Part shown: piece by piece, positions 22,946 through 34,020 of the stretch
Layout of the letters: each line of letters opens with the position of its first letter
Numbering within the stretch: position 1 is the stretch's first letter
From: Antilocapra americana
Lineage: Eukaryota; Chordata; Mammalia; Artiodactyla; Antilocapridae
Length of the DNA stretch: 64,000 nucleotides
Assembly (NCBI GenBank): GCA_007570785.1
Contig: ML664175.1
Span: forward strand, 6,831,618-6,895,617
Direction: 5' to 3'
The notes under the pieces: model-generated
Told to the model about the DNA's origin: nothing
What the model saw: only the letters and a program-made list of their open reading frames with translations
The model's database searches: none
Made by a program: the position numbers and the translations under genes

Positions 22946-23936
22946 TATGCAATACATTTTGGCTTGGAAAAGTCCTGAAGGCAAGAGACTTCCTTATCTA
23001 GTAGAGGGTTTCTCACATTTATTTCGCCATGTGAACTTTTTGTGCCCAAATAATATATCTACTTCCTGTAGAAATAATATGCCTCTAATACACCCTGGGA
23101 AAGCTGGCTCAGAAAAAGCAATCCTTAGCTTGGAAGCTTGAATGGTAAAAGTTTAGGAATGGCATTAAACCTGTAGGGGCAGTGACATGGTATTGCTCAT
23201 GTCACCCCACACTACTCCACTGAACTGCAAGTGTGACTCCTCAGGGAATGATCAAGCTACAGGAAAAATCACTAATGTTTTATTATAGATACAAAGGATG
23301 CAAATTATACTTAGAAACACACATTGTCAGTCTCCTGACTCTGCTAATTGACTCCAACTTTAATGATGCTAGGCTCATTATTCCCCTTTTAGCAGTGTCC
23401 AACATCAGCATTTGGGAGCCTTTGAAACCATATGCATCTTGAATACTTTGCAGTTTGATCATTTAAAGCAGCAAAGATCAATTGTCCAGGCTCTAGCTAT
23501 ATGGGGTTGGCAAACCAGACTGCAGGATGGCTGATCCTCTTACTTCAGCTGCCTTCCAGTTGATACTGATTGCTGCATCCACATCAATTGGTCAGTGATC
23601 CACATCAATTAAAGCTGCTCAAAGGCACAGAGAAAAGTTGCTTTATCCAACTTCACATCAGAAATACAGAAGCAGCTAAAGGGGGAAAAGGCTTTTGTGT
23701 GACTTTCAATGGAAGTTGAAGTATGCTGATCCATCATCTGTCGATTCACTATGAAGAGGATTCTAATGAGCCGCTTTCTGACTTACTAGGAAAAGGAGTG
23801 GATTTTTGCTACTTGGTCCCCATTTCCTTGCTCTTTCCTCCTTGGGCTGCATTGTGGTTAAGGGACATTTGTGGGGGTAAGCCAGTGGCTGTAATTAATT
23901 ATGCCCCATTTGACATAAATGAATTTATTAGACAAT
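22946..23936. other. Unclassified sequence
   Basis: No gene or repeat family recognised in about 1 kb. A small hairpin with perfect 8-bp arms GTGACATG and CATGTCAC lies at 23182-23205. Confidence 0.4.
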
Positions 23937-24142
23937 GTGTGTTAGTCACTCAATCATGTCTAACTCTTTATGACCCCATGAACTGTAGCTTGCCAGGCTC
24001 CTCTGTCCATGTAATTCTCCAGGCAAGAGTCCTGGAGTGGATTGCTATTCTCTTCTCCAGGGGATCTTCCTGATCCAGGGATTGAACCCAGATCTTCCTC
24101 ATTGTGGGCAAATTCTTTATTGTCTGAGCAACCAGGAAAGTC
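23937..24142 (-). mobile_element. Bov-tA SINE
   Basis: Antisense copy from tail gttagtcactcaatcatgtc to head gtctgagcaaccagg. It supplies the C-terminal half of the plus-strand frame 23723-24073, which is therefore not a gene. Confidence 0.88.
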
Positions 24143-24180
24143 GATTGTTAGGCAATATTTGTTTTAAACAACATTGATTA

Positions 24181-24450
24181 AATGCATTTACACTTTGTCA
24201 GCACTATGCTCTGATGTATCAGTAAAGAAGATGTGCTCTTTTCCCTCAGGGGATTCTGGGACTGGCAGCCAAGACAGACAAGAAAATAGATTACATTACA
24301 AAATGTGGGAACTCTGATAAGAGGAGATCTGGGTACTTCAATAATATGGAGGAGAAACTGACCTGACATGAAACAGGGTAAGGGTTGAGAGGTGCTCAGG
24401 GAAGACTTCCTGAAGGTGGTGGCATCTGATTTTACAAAACAGTATGTGTC
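24181..24450 (-). mobile_element. L2 LINE fragment, antisense
   Basis: Segments ttccctcaggggattctggg, gactggcagccaagacag and gggaagacttcctgaagg, then a tggcatctgattttaca end, follow antisense L2. No open frame survives. Confidence 0.5.
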
Positions 24451-24787
24451 CTGTTGAATGATCATAAAAATATGGAGAGAGGTTAAATACAATTAGAACA
24501 CCAACTGAGCCATGAACTTCCTACATGAAACAAAAGTTAAGTACTGAGTGGTCTTTAGCCTATTTGGCAAACATTTGTATGTTGTCTCAAGTGAAAGTCT
24601 CATATACGTGTGTGACAAGTATGTTGAAAAAGCATAACTTCTGATATAGTCAAAAGATAACTTTACTGCTTTATTTTCCCACTGCATTACTTAGTCTTTA
24701 CTCAATGTGAGTAGCCAGTCCCTGCCCCCCAAAAGAAACTCAGGCAAGTTCTAGATTTTGAAGCTCAGTCTAAGGTAATGAGGGACA
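24451..24787. other. Unclassified sequence
   Basis: No feature recognised. Confidence 0.4.
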
Positions 24788-25040
24788 CCCCGGTTCGATT
24801 CCTAGGTTGATCCCCTGGAGAAGGGATAGGCTACCCACTCCAGTGTTCTTTGGCCTCCCTTATGGCTCAGCTGGTAAAGAATCTGCCTGCAATGCGGGAG
24901 ACCTACGTTGGATCCCTGGGTTGGGAAGATCCCCTGGAGAAGGGAAAGGCTACCCACTACAGTATTCTGGCCTGGAGAATTCCATGGACAGTCCATGGGG
25001 TCACAGAGTCGGACACAACAGAGTGACTTTCACCTTTCAC
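24788..25040 (+). mobile_element. BOV-A2-type dimeric SINE
   Basis: A partial first unit (ggttcgattcctagg to ccactccagtgttctt) is followed by a full second unit starting ggcctcccttatggctcag and ending gagtgactttcacctttcac. That joined layout and the ttcacctttcac ending mark the dimeric BOV-A2 form. Confidence 0.85.
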
Positions 25041-25240
25041 TAAGGTATAGAGAAACATGGAGTCCTTTCAAGTCACAAACATTACCTCAGTTCAGAAAAT
25101 TTGTCCAGAATCATGTAGTAATATCTCCAAATGCAAGTAATGGTCCCTGCACTGGGGCCGGCTGCTGCCTGAACACATGAAGTGGGTTAGGAGAGAGTGG
25201 GCTTCTGACTTTACTCACTTTGTTCCCAGCTCTGGTGGTT
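25041..25240. other. Unclassified spacer between opposed SINEs
   Basis: About 200 bases with no recognised element. Confidence 0.4.
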
Positions 25241-25424
25241 GTGTTAGTCCCTCAGTGGTGTCTCTTTGCATCCCTGGTGGACTCTAGCCTCCAGGCTCCT
25301 CTGTCCATGGAATTCTCCAGATAAGAATGTTGAAATGTGTTGCCATTCCCTTCTCCAGGTGATCTTTCTGACCCAGGGATCAAACCTGGATATCCTGCAC
25401 TGCAGGTGGTTTCTTTACTGTCTG
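25241..25424 (-). mobile_element. Bov-tA SINE, antisense
   Basis: Tail gtgttagtccctcagtgg, middle ctccagataagaatgttg and head part gcaggtggtttctttac. Its head runs directly into the next antisense unit. Confidence 0.85.
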
Positions 25425-25608
25425 TGAAAGTGAAAGTTGCTCAGTTGTGTCTGACTCTTTGCAACCCCATGTACTATACAGTCCATGGAATTCTCTAGGC
25501 CAGAATACTTGAGTGGGTAGCCTTTCCCTTCTTCAGGGGATCTTCCCAACCCAAGGATCAAACCAAGGTCCCCTGCACTACAGGCAGATTCTTCACCAAC
25601 TGAGTTTA
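25425..25608 (-). mobile_element. Bov SINE (BOV-A2-like unit), antisense
   Basis: Starts tgaaagtgaaagttgctcag, with tatacagtccatggaattc in the middle and cttcaccaactgag at the head. It lies in tandem with the previous unit. The two units may be one antisense dimer. Confidence 0.85.
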
Positions 25609-26106
25609 CCATCTCTAGTTGGTGGTAATTTGCATCCTGTCTGTGTGGATGGAGGGGATGGGCGAGGAGAACTGGGTGAGAGAGTTTGTACAAGGCTAAG
25701 TAAGTGATTTCTCACCTTGTTGGCCAGGGAGGTGATTGAAGTTGATTCTCTTTGGAAAGAGTGATGATTGGGGGTGCCCTATTTACTCTCTCCTACAGAT
25801 TCTGACCCTAGTAGTTGCAGCTCTGTTCCAGGATGGTGACTCCTTCCTCAGCCTCTGGGAACCTGGTGCTATTTTCTACCCTCTTCCTGTTGAAGTCAAC
25901 TCACCCCATGTAGGTGATTTTCTTGAGTGAGAATTAGTTCACCCCACATCTTCACATCAGGAAGCACTCTCATACCCCATGTCCTAGTGAATTCTGGAAA
26001 AGCAGTTCCAAGTATTCCCATTAAACCTTCTTCACTGGGCAAGAGGTAAAAGGGCAGCTCCCTCCTTACTTACTATGCACTGTCACACACATTCCTGGAA
26101 TGGAGG
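25609..26106. other. Unclassified sequence
   Basis: No gene or repeat recognised. Confidence 0.4.
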
Positions 26107-26281
26107 CAGGGGATATGGGACTTATTTCCATAAAGGGCCAGATAGTAAATATTTTAGTTTTGCGGGGCATATGGTCCTGCTGCAAATATTCAACTCTTCC
26201 ATTGTAGTACAAAAATAGTTGTAGACATTAAATATACAAATGAGTATAGCTGTGTTACAATAAAATTTTATTTAAAAAACG
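26107..26281 (+). mobile_element. hAT-type DNA transposon remnant, left part
   Basis: The order caggggatatggg, ccataaagggccagatag, attcaactcttccattgtag and gtgttacaataaaatttta is a familiar non-autonomous hAT (Charlie-group) pattern. It stops abruptly at L1 sequence, and its right end appears 1.8 kb later at 28048-28101. Confidence 0.6.
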
Positions 26282-26665
26282 TGAAACAGACAACCCAATT
26301 AAAAAGTAGGCAAAGGATTTAGATAGACATTTCTCTGAATAAGACATACAAATGGCAAATAAGCACATGAACTGATGGTCCACATCATTAGTCATTAGGG
26401 AAATAAAAACCAAAACCACAATGAGATGTCACTTTACACTCACTAGAAAGGCTGTAATTAAAAAGACAGACAAAGTGTCGACTAGGATATGAAGAAGTTG
26501 GAAGCTTCATGTCTTACTGATGGGAATGCAAAATTATGAAGCCAATTTGAAAATTAGTCTGGCAGTTCCTCAAAATATAAAACATATAATTATTAATTAT
26601 ACTCCAAGGTATCTACCCAAGAGAGAAAAAAATATTGTCCATAAAATTCACACTTATATAGAAAA
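26282..26665 (+). mobile_element. L1 ORF2 C-terminal fragment, outer L1, left part
   Basis: Starts acaacccaattaaaaagtag, then catttctctgaataagac, aaaaccacaatgagatgtc and ctacccaagagagaaa. This is the standard L1 ORF2 C-terminal order. Its continuation (gtctatgcaaaaacttgagc) is found at about 27590, which shows it was split. Confidence 0.75.
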
Positions 26666-26944
26666 CAATATGGTGATTCCTCAGACATTTTAAATAAAAC
26701 TGCTATATGATCTAGCAGTCCAATTCTGGATATATGTCCAAGGGAAGTGAAAACAGAATCTCAAAGAAATATCTGTACTCCCATATTCATTGCAGCATTA
26801 TTAACAATATCCAAGATATGAAAACAAGAAATGAAATGTCCTTCAACAGATGAATGGATAAAGAAGTTGTGGTTCATATATACGATGGAATATTATTCAG
26901 CCACAAGAAAAAAAGATCCTGTCATCTGAGGGCAGGTTTTTGTG
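26666..26944 (+). mobile_element. Inner L1 fragment, left part
   Basis: From gaaaacaatatggtgattcc through catattcattgcagcatt to gatggaatattattcagcc. It repeats ORF2 positions already present in the outer L1, so it is a separate, later insertion. Confidence 0.7.
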
Positions 26945-27148
26945 TGTTGGTCAGTCAGTGGTGTCTGACTCTTTGTGACCCCATGGACTATAGCCCACCA
27001 GGCTCCTCTGTCCATGGAAGTCTCCAGGCAAGATTACTGGAGTGGGTTGCCATTTCCTTCTCCACGGCATCTTCCCAACCCAGGGCTCAAACCTGGGTGT
27101 CTTTCATTACAGGCAGATTCTTTATTGTTTGAGCTATCAGGGAAGTCC
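26945..27148 (-). mobile_element. Bov-tA SINE inside the inner L1
   Basis: Antisense copy from tail tgtgttggtcagtcagtgg to head gagctatcagggaag. It is flanked by ctgagggca (26936-26944) and ctgagagca (27149-27157), one mismatch in nine, a credible target-site duplication. Confidence 0.9.
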
Positions 27149-27588
27149 CTGAGAGCATGATGCTAATTGAAATAAATGTGGCAGAGAAAGAGAAAAACTG
27201 TATGCAAAATCTAAAAACTTACATGCATAATCTAAAAAAGCCAAACTCATAGAAATAGCAAGTAGAATGGTAGTTATCAAATGCTGGGTGTAGGGAAAAT
27301 GTGGAGTTTGATTATAATGTTCAGTTATAAAACAAATACGTTCTGGGGATCTAATTTACAGCATGATGTTAATAATGCTGTGTTATATACTTAAAATTTG
27401 TTAAGAGAGTAAATCTTGAATATTCTCACTACATAAATAAATGGTAATTATGTAATATGATGGAGGTTGGCTAACACTATTGTGATAATAAGTTTGTAAT
27501 ATATTTGTATCCAGTCAACGTTTTGTACATCTTAAACTTATGCACTCTTATACATCAATTATATCTCAATAAAGCTAGGAAAAATTGA
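27149..27588 (+). mobile_element. Inner L1 fragment, right part with 3' end
   Basis: Continues gagcatgatgctaattg, ctcatagaaatagcaag, then the L1 3' ending gtacatcttaaacttatgc and atatctcaataaagc. The AATAAA at 27571-27576 is the old L1 poly-A signal. Confidence 0.7.
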
Positions 27589-28047
27589 AAGAACACATAT
27601 GTCTATGCAAAAACTTGAGCACAACTGTTCATAACATCATTATTTCCAGCTAAAAAATGGAAATAATCTAAATGTCCATTAACTGGTGAATAGATAAGCA
27701 AAAGATGATATATTCATGCAAAGGAATATTATTCAGCCATAAAAAGGAATAGAATAATTATATGTGCTGCAACATGGATGAAAGACCACATAATGTGCCA
27801 GCTAATTTATATAAAATGTTTAGAATAAGCAAATCCATAGAGACACAAAATAAATTAGTGATTGCCTTGGGCAGATGAGGAGGCAATGAGGAGTGACAGC
27901 TAATGGTATAAGCTCTCTTTCTGGTGTAATGAAAATGCTCTAAAATTACATTATGGTGATGGCTGCACAACTCTGTAAATTTGCTAAAAATCGTACAGTT
28001 TCAACAGCCAGATCCTATAGCATGTAAATTACACCACAGTGAAGTTA
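27589..28047 (+). mobile_element. Outer L1 fragment, right part with 3' end
   Basis: Resumes the outer L1 at acacatatgtctatgcaaaa, runs through gaatattattcagccataa and gctgcaacatggatgaaag, and ends gtaaattacaccacagtg. Order and orientation agree with 26282-26665. Confidence 0.7.
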
Positions 28048-28101
28048 ACAACAGGCCCCAGGCTGGATTTTGTTTGAGAGTCCAATTTGCTAAGCCCTGC
28101 T
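28048..28101 (+). mobile_element. hAT-type DNA transposon remnant, right part
   Basis: aacaggccccaggctgg, then ttgctaagccctg, resembles the right end of the element begun at 26107. Together they show the transposon was split by the L1 insertions. Confidence 0.5.
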
Positions 28102-28554
28102 GTGCAGTGTCTATGCTCTACCCAGATCACCTTCAAAGCAATTTTTACTTTTCTGTTTCTGGCTTTGGTCTCCTTCAGTGTGTGAATAACATACTAGCAG
28201 CTCAGTTTAGAGGCCTGTCCTTGGCTCTGGAACTGCTTTGCCCTGGGCACAGTTTACAGCCAAAAATGTCTGCAAGTTTTCATCCCAGGGGAATGGTTAA
28301 CCAATAACTGTCAAGTTGGGGATTATGAAAGGCCAGCCTTCTTGCCTTGGGATGAAACAATCTGAGATATTATACAATTTACACTCCTGAGTTCCCCTGG
28401 GGGAAACAACCTTCCTTAGGACCTTTTCCCTGAGATGACAGCTTTGCCTGGTTTCTGTCCATCTCTGTTTCAATTCTCTCACTCCCTTTATAAATAATTT
28501 TCTAAATAATCGCTTGCATATCCTTGTCCTAGTGTCAGCTTCTGAGGACTTAGT
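28102..28554. other. Unclassified sequence
   Basis: No gene or repeat recognised. Confidence 0.4.
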
Positions 28555-28625
28555 CAAGGAAGCTCTCTCTGAAGAGGTGACTTTTAGCTAACATTTAAAG
28601 AATGAGAAGGAGAAAAGACAGCAAA
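28555..28625 (-). repeat. L2 LINE short fragment
   Basis: gaagctctctctgaagagg and gtgacttttagctaaca resemble antisense L2. Confidence 0.4.
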
Positions 28626-28769
28626 ACATAAAGCAAAGACATCATATTTATTTCTTAAATATTCTTTTCCAAGCCTAGGAATATACTGGCTATATTCAGA
28701 ATTTATAATAAGTAAAAGCACCTATGAACTTACATAGGTGCATGTCAAACAGTGTTGTTTGTCTGAAGT

Positions 28770-29229
28770 TGTCCCATACCAGACTTATTAACTCCAATCC
28801 ACCAATCCCATCTTCTTCTCCAGACCCCTGCCAGATTTTCCCTCTTGTTATAATCTCAATTGCAGTTAGTGTTATGACCACCCATCATTGTGTTCAGTGA
28901 TGAAATCTAGGACATTTCTATTGTTCCTCACCACCCCAACTGCCTTTTACTCACATCCACTATGTTCAAAAATTGCCCATCTCTCTTACTGTATCTCCCA
29001 AATATTCCACTAGTCTTTCTATTTCAGTTCATTCCAGATACTACTGCCATATTCCGGACCTTAATCATATGACAAAACCCTTCTGGTTTACTAACCTAGA
29101 TCCTTGCCCTTCTCTAGTCCATCCTCTTCCTAGTGGCCTGAACAAGGAAATCTACATAAAATGCACATTTGTATATGTCACTGCAATGCTCATGACTTTT
29201 TGAGGACATCCTAACCAATATAGTGCAGT
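28770..29229 (+). mobile_element. L2 LINE fragment, sense
   Basis: A long stretch rich in cctccc/ctcatc patterns ending tagtccatcctcttcc, aaatgcacatttgtatatg, tcactgcaatgctcatgac fits the L2 ORF2 C-terminal region. It is interrupted on the right by an antisense Bov-A. Confidence 0.5.
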
Positions 29230-29354
29230 GCTGCTGCTGCTGCTTAAGTTGCTTCAGTCGTGTCCAACTCTGTGCGACCCCATAGATGGCAGCCCACCAG
29301 GCTCCTCCATCCATGGGATTTTCCAGGCAAGAGTACTGGAGTGGGGTGCCATTG
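29230..29354 (-). mobile_element. Bov-A SINE (tail part with AGC repeat)
   Basis: On the minus strand it ends in AGC repeats (plus strand ctgctgctgctgctt). It has the tail gttgcttcagtcgtgtcc and middle ggcaagagtactggagtg but no tRNA-like head. Confidence 0.85.
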
Positions 29355-30479
29355 AACAGATATAGTATTAGTGTCCAAATTTATCATAACAAATGCTTGC
29401 ACTTGTTTTTGTTCCTATTTATTCTTCTGGTCTCAACTCACCATCTCCTTTTATGCTCCAACAACATAAAATGAGGTAAAGTGTGCCATCCATATAGATT
29501 TTTTTTCCCATAGCTGCATGCTTTCTCTGCCCCATTCAATGACTCCTATAGTCTGTTTTGCTATTCCATGACACGTATGTTCCTGAAATAAGTATGCTGA
29601 GCAAAAGTGCATAATAACACCAACATTTCAACTCCACCAAAATAGGGTTAGGAGCACAGCTCTAAAAAACTTTGTTAGTAACACATGTAAAAATAAGACA
29701 GAACCCTAAGAAAAACAGTTTTATACACCTTGAATGGGTAAGAGAAATATAAATGCTGCAATAAATATGGCACTTCATCTTGAAAAAGACCTGAAACTTG
29801 CTTGTCGAAGTGAGCAGCAAAAGAACTGCAGCCTGTGAATTATTATAAAGTGGTAGAAGGAGGGTTATGTGAAATCAGAAGGAAAGTTGTGACACCATAT
29901 GTGGCTTTTAACACCCATAGTGAACTGAGGAAGCTGTTGAATGTTTGAAGTATTTGCACCTGTTCATTTTTTTATTGTTATGAAGCTCCTTTTAGTAGAC
30001 TGCACATTTATGTTTCCTCAGTGGTTCTCATGCATAAGCAAGTACTCAATTGATGTCATGCTCAAATTATTGCCCAATATATTAATCATGTTGAAACAAA
30101 TTCATATTGTCAAAATAAGCTTTATAGAAGAACTGACTATACTTATCTTTTGAAAGATAAAAGAGTGGACAGAAAATATATCAAATGAGCCTTGGAGCAT
30201 CTTGGAGTTTTAGAAAATAAGAAAGTACTCAAAAAAGAAAATATTCCACATTGATGAGATTATATTAAAGTGATATAGGAGCCAACTGAAAGAGTGTCCA
30301 GTTGACCAAGACTGGAACAATTTAATTTGAACAACAAAGTAAAGAAAATAGAGTAAAACCCAAAGTACAGAAAAATATTCATGATAAAAATAAATGATTG
30401 AATAGCTAAATAAATTACCTGTGCAGAAAAATTTAAAATAGTTGATGTAGATACTGTATCAAGAAGGGGAACATAATTT
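29355..30479. other. Unclassified AT-rich sequence
   Basis: No gene or repeat family recognised in about 1.1 kb. Confidence 0.4.
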
Positions 30480-30875
30480 CATGTCACTTAAAAATAGGCT
30501 GTGAAAAGTAACTTCCTTACAAAGAGCACAGAATGGAGATAGACTGAGGGTTGGGGTGTACTTTATGGGGGTGCACTTTACAGGGGAGAAATCAGACAAA
30601 CAGAACCTCAGCCAGGTGATCTGGTGATCAAAGTCAACATTAACAGTGATACATTATGTTGACTGTAAGACCTTTGACATGATGTGATAAAAGTGACATT
30701 TTAATTCTTATCCTCTCAAAAATCTATAATACCAGTCTAATAATAAGAAAAAACATTAAACAAATCAAAATAGAGGGGCATTTTATAAGTGACCAATAAA
30801 TCTAGAAAATTTCAAGGTCATCAAAAAGGAAGGGAAGTCTGAAAACTCAGAGATAAAAGCAGCCGAAGGAACAGA
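30480..30875 (+). mobile_element. Old L1-type 3' end, left part
   Basis: Same family as 5691-6315 in the same order: ttccttacaaagagcac, gtgatcaaagtcaacat, tgacatgatgtgataaaag, ttcaaggtcatcaaaaagg. It resumes near 32037. Confidence 0.55.
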
Positions 30876-31612
30876 ACCAAAAACACAACTCTAGAAATAA
30901 GTCAATGCCCATTTATCTTTGCCAATCCCCAAATGTCACGTATTCCTCCAAAATGCTTGTAGATATTATAAAAATCAGTATATTTGTGCAAAAGTGTGCC
31001 ATACTTAAGAAAAAAAAAGCTTAAATAATAATCACCCTAAGACTTATGATAATAGATAAATGTACTCCAAAACTCCTAGGACATTTTTTTTTTCCTCTGT
31101 CCCTTAAAGTTATGAATCTTATCATGTCATTGAATGTAAACACAGCCTGCAGTCCCTGAGAATGATTCATGATTAACTAAATCACTAGAATCTGAAATTT
31201 AAAAAAGAGGGATAGAAAGCTTTCTAAACACAAACTGTTAGGAGAACTCTCTTACCCAAACTCTAAATTTCAGCCTCATTAAAAATTGCTTGTCAAGGAC
31301 AGATGCAGATCTTAAAACAGTTCTTTACAAATAATAAAAGACTTTAGCCATCTGAGTGAATAAACTTAGTTTATTCCAACTGTTATTTATAAACTAGTGA
31401 ATTTTGTATTGCATCTGATCTGTGACTAAAGTTTTAAAATGAATTATATGAGATCTCTAGATATATCTGTGTATGTGTCTTTATGGGTGCATTATAGATA
31501 TGCTATTCTCTACCTTCAGATGGTATTCAGATTTAATTGGTAGGAGAACTCTATTTAATTGGCTTAAACAAACATAAAATTTCTCAAAATATGATAAAAA
31601 ATTAACTCAAAT
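30876..31612. other. Unclassified sequence inside the split L1-type element
   Basis: No family recognised. An odd-centred palindrome (arms GAATAAACT and AGTTTATTC) lies at 31358-31376. Confidence 0.4.
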
Positions 31613-32020
31613 GTTTTTTAAAATATATTTATTTATTTTCTTTACATTATTGTGTTGATTTTGCCATACATTGACATGAATCCGCCATGGGTATACACGT
31701 GTTCCCCTTCCAGAAGCCCCCTCCCACCTCCCTCCCGATTCCATCCCTCTGGGTCATCCCAGTGCACCATCCCTTAGCACCCTGTATCATGCATCAATCC
31801 TGGGCTGGCGATTCCTTTCACATATGATAATTTACATGTTTCAATGCCGTTCTCCCATATCATCCCACCCTTGCCCTCTCCCATAGAGTCCAAAAGATTG
31901 TTCTATACATCTGTGTCTCTTTTGCTGTCTCGCATACAGGGTTATCGTTACTTTCTAAATTCCATATATATGCGTTAGTATACTGTATTGTTGTTTGTCC
32001 TTCTGGTTTACTTCACTCTT
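31613..32020 (-). mobile_element. Ruminant L1 (L1_BT-like) 3' end, 5'-truncated
   Basis: On the plus strand it starts with the T/A-rich tail and reads ttttgccatacattgacatg, catgggtatacacgtg, gggtcatcccagtgcacc, gggctggcgattcc, gggttatcgttac. This is the 3' region of the young ruminant L1 in antisense. It breaks off near 32020. Confidence 0.75.
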
Positions 32021-32036
32021 TTTCAAAAGAAAAAAA

Positions 32037-32218
32037 AAAGGAGTAGCTTAAGGATACATGACAACTAAATGCAGTGTCATATTCTAGATGGGATCCTGGA
32101 ACAGCAAAAGGATGTTGGAAAAAACTATGAAAATCTTAATAAATTATGGACTTTACTTAATAATAATACATCAGTGTTAGATCATTGATTTTAACAAATG
32201 CACCATGTCAATGTAAAA
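32037..32218 (+). mobile_element. Old L1-type 3' end, middle part
   Basis: Resumes with gatacatgacaactaaatg, ctagatgggatcctggaac, tggactttacttaataat and ttttaacaaatgcacc, the expected continuation of 30480-30875. Confidence 0.6.
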
Positions 32219-32435
32219 TTTTGGGTTTCCCTAGTGGCTCAGTGGTAAAGAATCTGCCCGTATTGCAGGATACCTGGGTGGAGAAGATCCCCTGGAGAAG
32301 GGAATGACTACCCACTCCAGTATTCTTGCCTGGGGAATCCCATGGACAGAGGAGCCTGGTAGGCTACAGTCCATGGAGTTGCAAAGATTTGGACATGACT
32401 TAGTGGTTAGATGCACACACTCTCACACACACATA
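32219..32435 (+). mobile_element. Bov-tA SINE with target-site duplication
   Basis: Head tttccctagtggctcagtgg, middle ccagtattcttgcctgg and tail gcaaagatttggacatgac, then a CA-rich end. Flanked by caatgtaaaa (32209-32218) and caatgtaaga (32436-32445). Confidence 0.9.
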
Positions 32436-32560
32436 CAATGTAAGAGGTCAGTAATAAAGGATACTGGGTACAAGAGGTGTGAGAACTCTGTACTATATTT
32501 GCATTTTTCCTGTGAATCTAAAATTGTTTTAAAGAATAAAGTTTTTTTTTTTTTTTAAGT
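32436..32560 (+). mobile_element. Old L1-type 3' end, terminal part
   Basis: gtaagaggtcagtaataaag, gaactctgtactatatttg and ctaaaattgttttaaagaa complete the element. The sequence after that is a run of T at 32542-32557. Confidence 0.6.
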
Positions 32561-32659
32561 TGGAGGAAGAAGCCTTACATCACATTTTCTATAAACCCCC
32601 TTCTCAGATCCCATCCTCGTTAAGTCAGCTTCTGGATCTGCAGAACACTGTATCTTAAT

Positions 32660-32698
32660 CCTGCTGCTGCTGTTTAGTCACTAAGTTGTGTCTGACTC
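32660..32698 (-). repeat. Bov-A tail remnant
   Basis: ctgctgctgctgtttagtc and gttgtgtctgactct. A 39-base antisense remnant only. Confidence 0.6.
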
Positions 32699-32699
32699 T

Positions 32700-32870
32700 A
32701 CTGTGCCATCTGGGAAACATTCAGCTCTCTCCTGTATTCCACTGTGGTGTAATCATATGTTTCTTCCCTCATTAGACCATCATCTCCTTCAAGAGAGGAA
32801 ACAGGCTGTATTTATTTTTATACCTCCAGTACTCAGAATTGCTCAAGTTAATAAAAACTGCCCAATATGT
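32700..32870 (+). repeat. L2 LINE 3' end fragment
   Basis: gaccatcatctccttcaag, gaggaaacaggctgtattt and tacctccagtactcagaat follow the L2 3' untranslated end in sense orientation. Confidence 0.5.
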
Positions 32871-33894
32871 ATATATTATGTTAAAACACACTGTTCAGTG
32901 TTAGTTGATGTAGTAACTACTTTGTGTAACTTATAGCTTCCCTTGTTAGTATTCCAAAGAATCAGATACATGTTAAATATGGTTACATCATCCCCTTTTT
33001 GATTCTTCAAAGTACTTTCTTTCATTGGGACTGGAGAGAAAAGAGAGAGCAAGAGAGTGAGTAATATTTCTGCATCCTAACCCCTCCTGTCTTTTTCTTT
33101 TCTCCCACTGAGCAATGGGTTTCTGATTTTGACACTTTCATCTGCCTTTTCATCTGCATTCACGTCTATCTTCTGTAACAGCACGTTAATCTAAGAAATC
33201 AAAGTGGTTCTGAATAAGCCATATGCCCAACATCTAAGTACTTCTTACTTGAACTGATGTGTTCCATTTCCAAGGTCTCTTAGGTGACCCTTCAGGCAGG
33301 GAGCTCTAGGACAGGGCTGTTGGCAAATGATCACTTTAGCTCCTCTCTGGACACAGACTCGTATTCTGGTTTATCTGTATTGCTTATCCCTAATCCAAAC
33401 TTCCCTCAGGACCTAATAAGTTGAACAGCCTGCCTGACTGATGGGGGTCAGTGCGGGTTCAAACATCGGTGCTCACATCCTCATCAAAAGCAGTTAGTTT
33501 CAGGAAGAAAATATTGGCAGCAGGGCACTTTTCATTTTAGAACAGCTGCTGAAACCAGGAAACCATATTAAGACAGGTAGCTGAAAAGAAACTCTTTTGT
33601 TTTTTTCTCATTTAGCTGAAGAGAATCTTCATGATGATGTCATTTGAAAAAAAAATTAATTTTAAAGAGAGTTTGCAAGTTTGTGAGGTTTTATGTCCAG
33701 TTGAAATATCAGATCATAATGATGACTTTTGGTTAGTATACACAAATAATCTACAAATGACCTAATAGGCCAAAATGACACAGAGGATTCAAGCATGAGG
33801 TGAGAAGTCAGATCCAGTGGTCCTTAAAATAGGTCTCTTCCTATAAGAGCAGACCTGATTCTAAGATTCTGTGTATAGTCAGGATATGACATGG
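32871..33894. other. Unclassified sequence
   Basis: No gene or repeat recognised in about 1 kb. Confidence 0.4.
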
Positions 33895-34020
33895 TATGTG
33901 CTCAATTGCTTCAGTCATGTCCAACTCTTTGTGACCCCATGGACTGTAGCCTGCCAAGCTCCTCGGTCCATGGGATTCTCTAGGCAAGAATACTTGAGTG
34001 GGTTGCAGTGCCCTTCTCCA
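33895..34020 (-). mobile_element. Bov-A SINE, tail half
   Basis: caattgcttcagtcatgtcc, ccatggactgtagcctgcc, ggcaagaatacttgagtgg. The tRNA-like head is missing; it ends at cccttctcca. Confidence 0.85.

Noticed and set aside
23182..23205. Hairpin with 8-bp perfect arms as a terminator or regulatory RNA
   Set aside because: Short stems like this are expected by chance in 64 kb, and nothing nearby is transcribed as far as can be seen.
24788..25608. Repeats resembling a CRISPR-like array
   Set aside because: Units are Bov SINEs in both orientations, with no uniform short repeat or spacer; the genome is mammalian.
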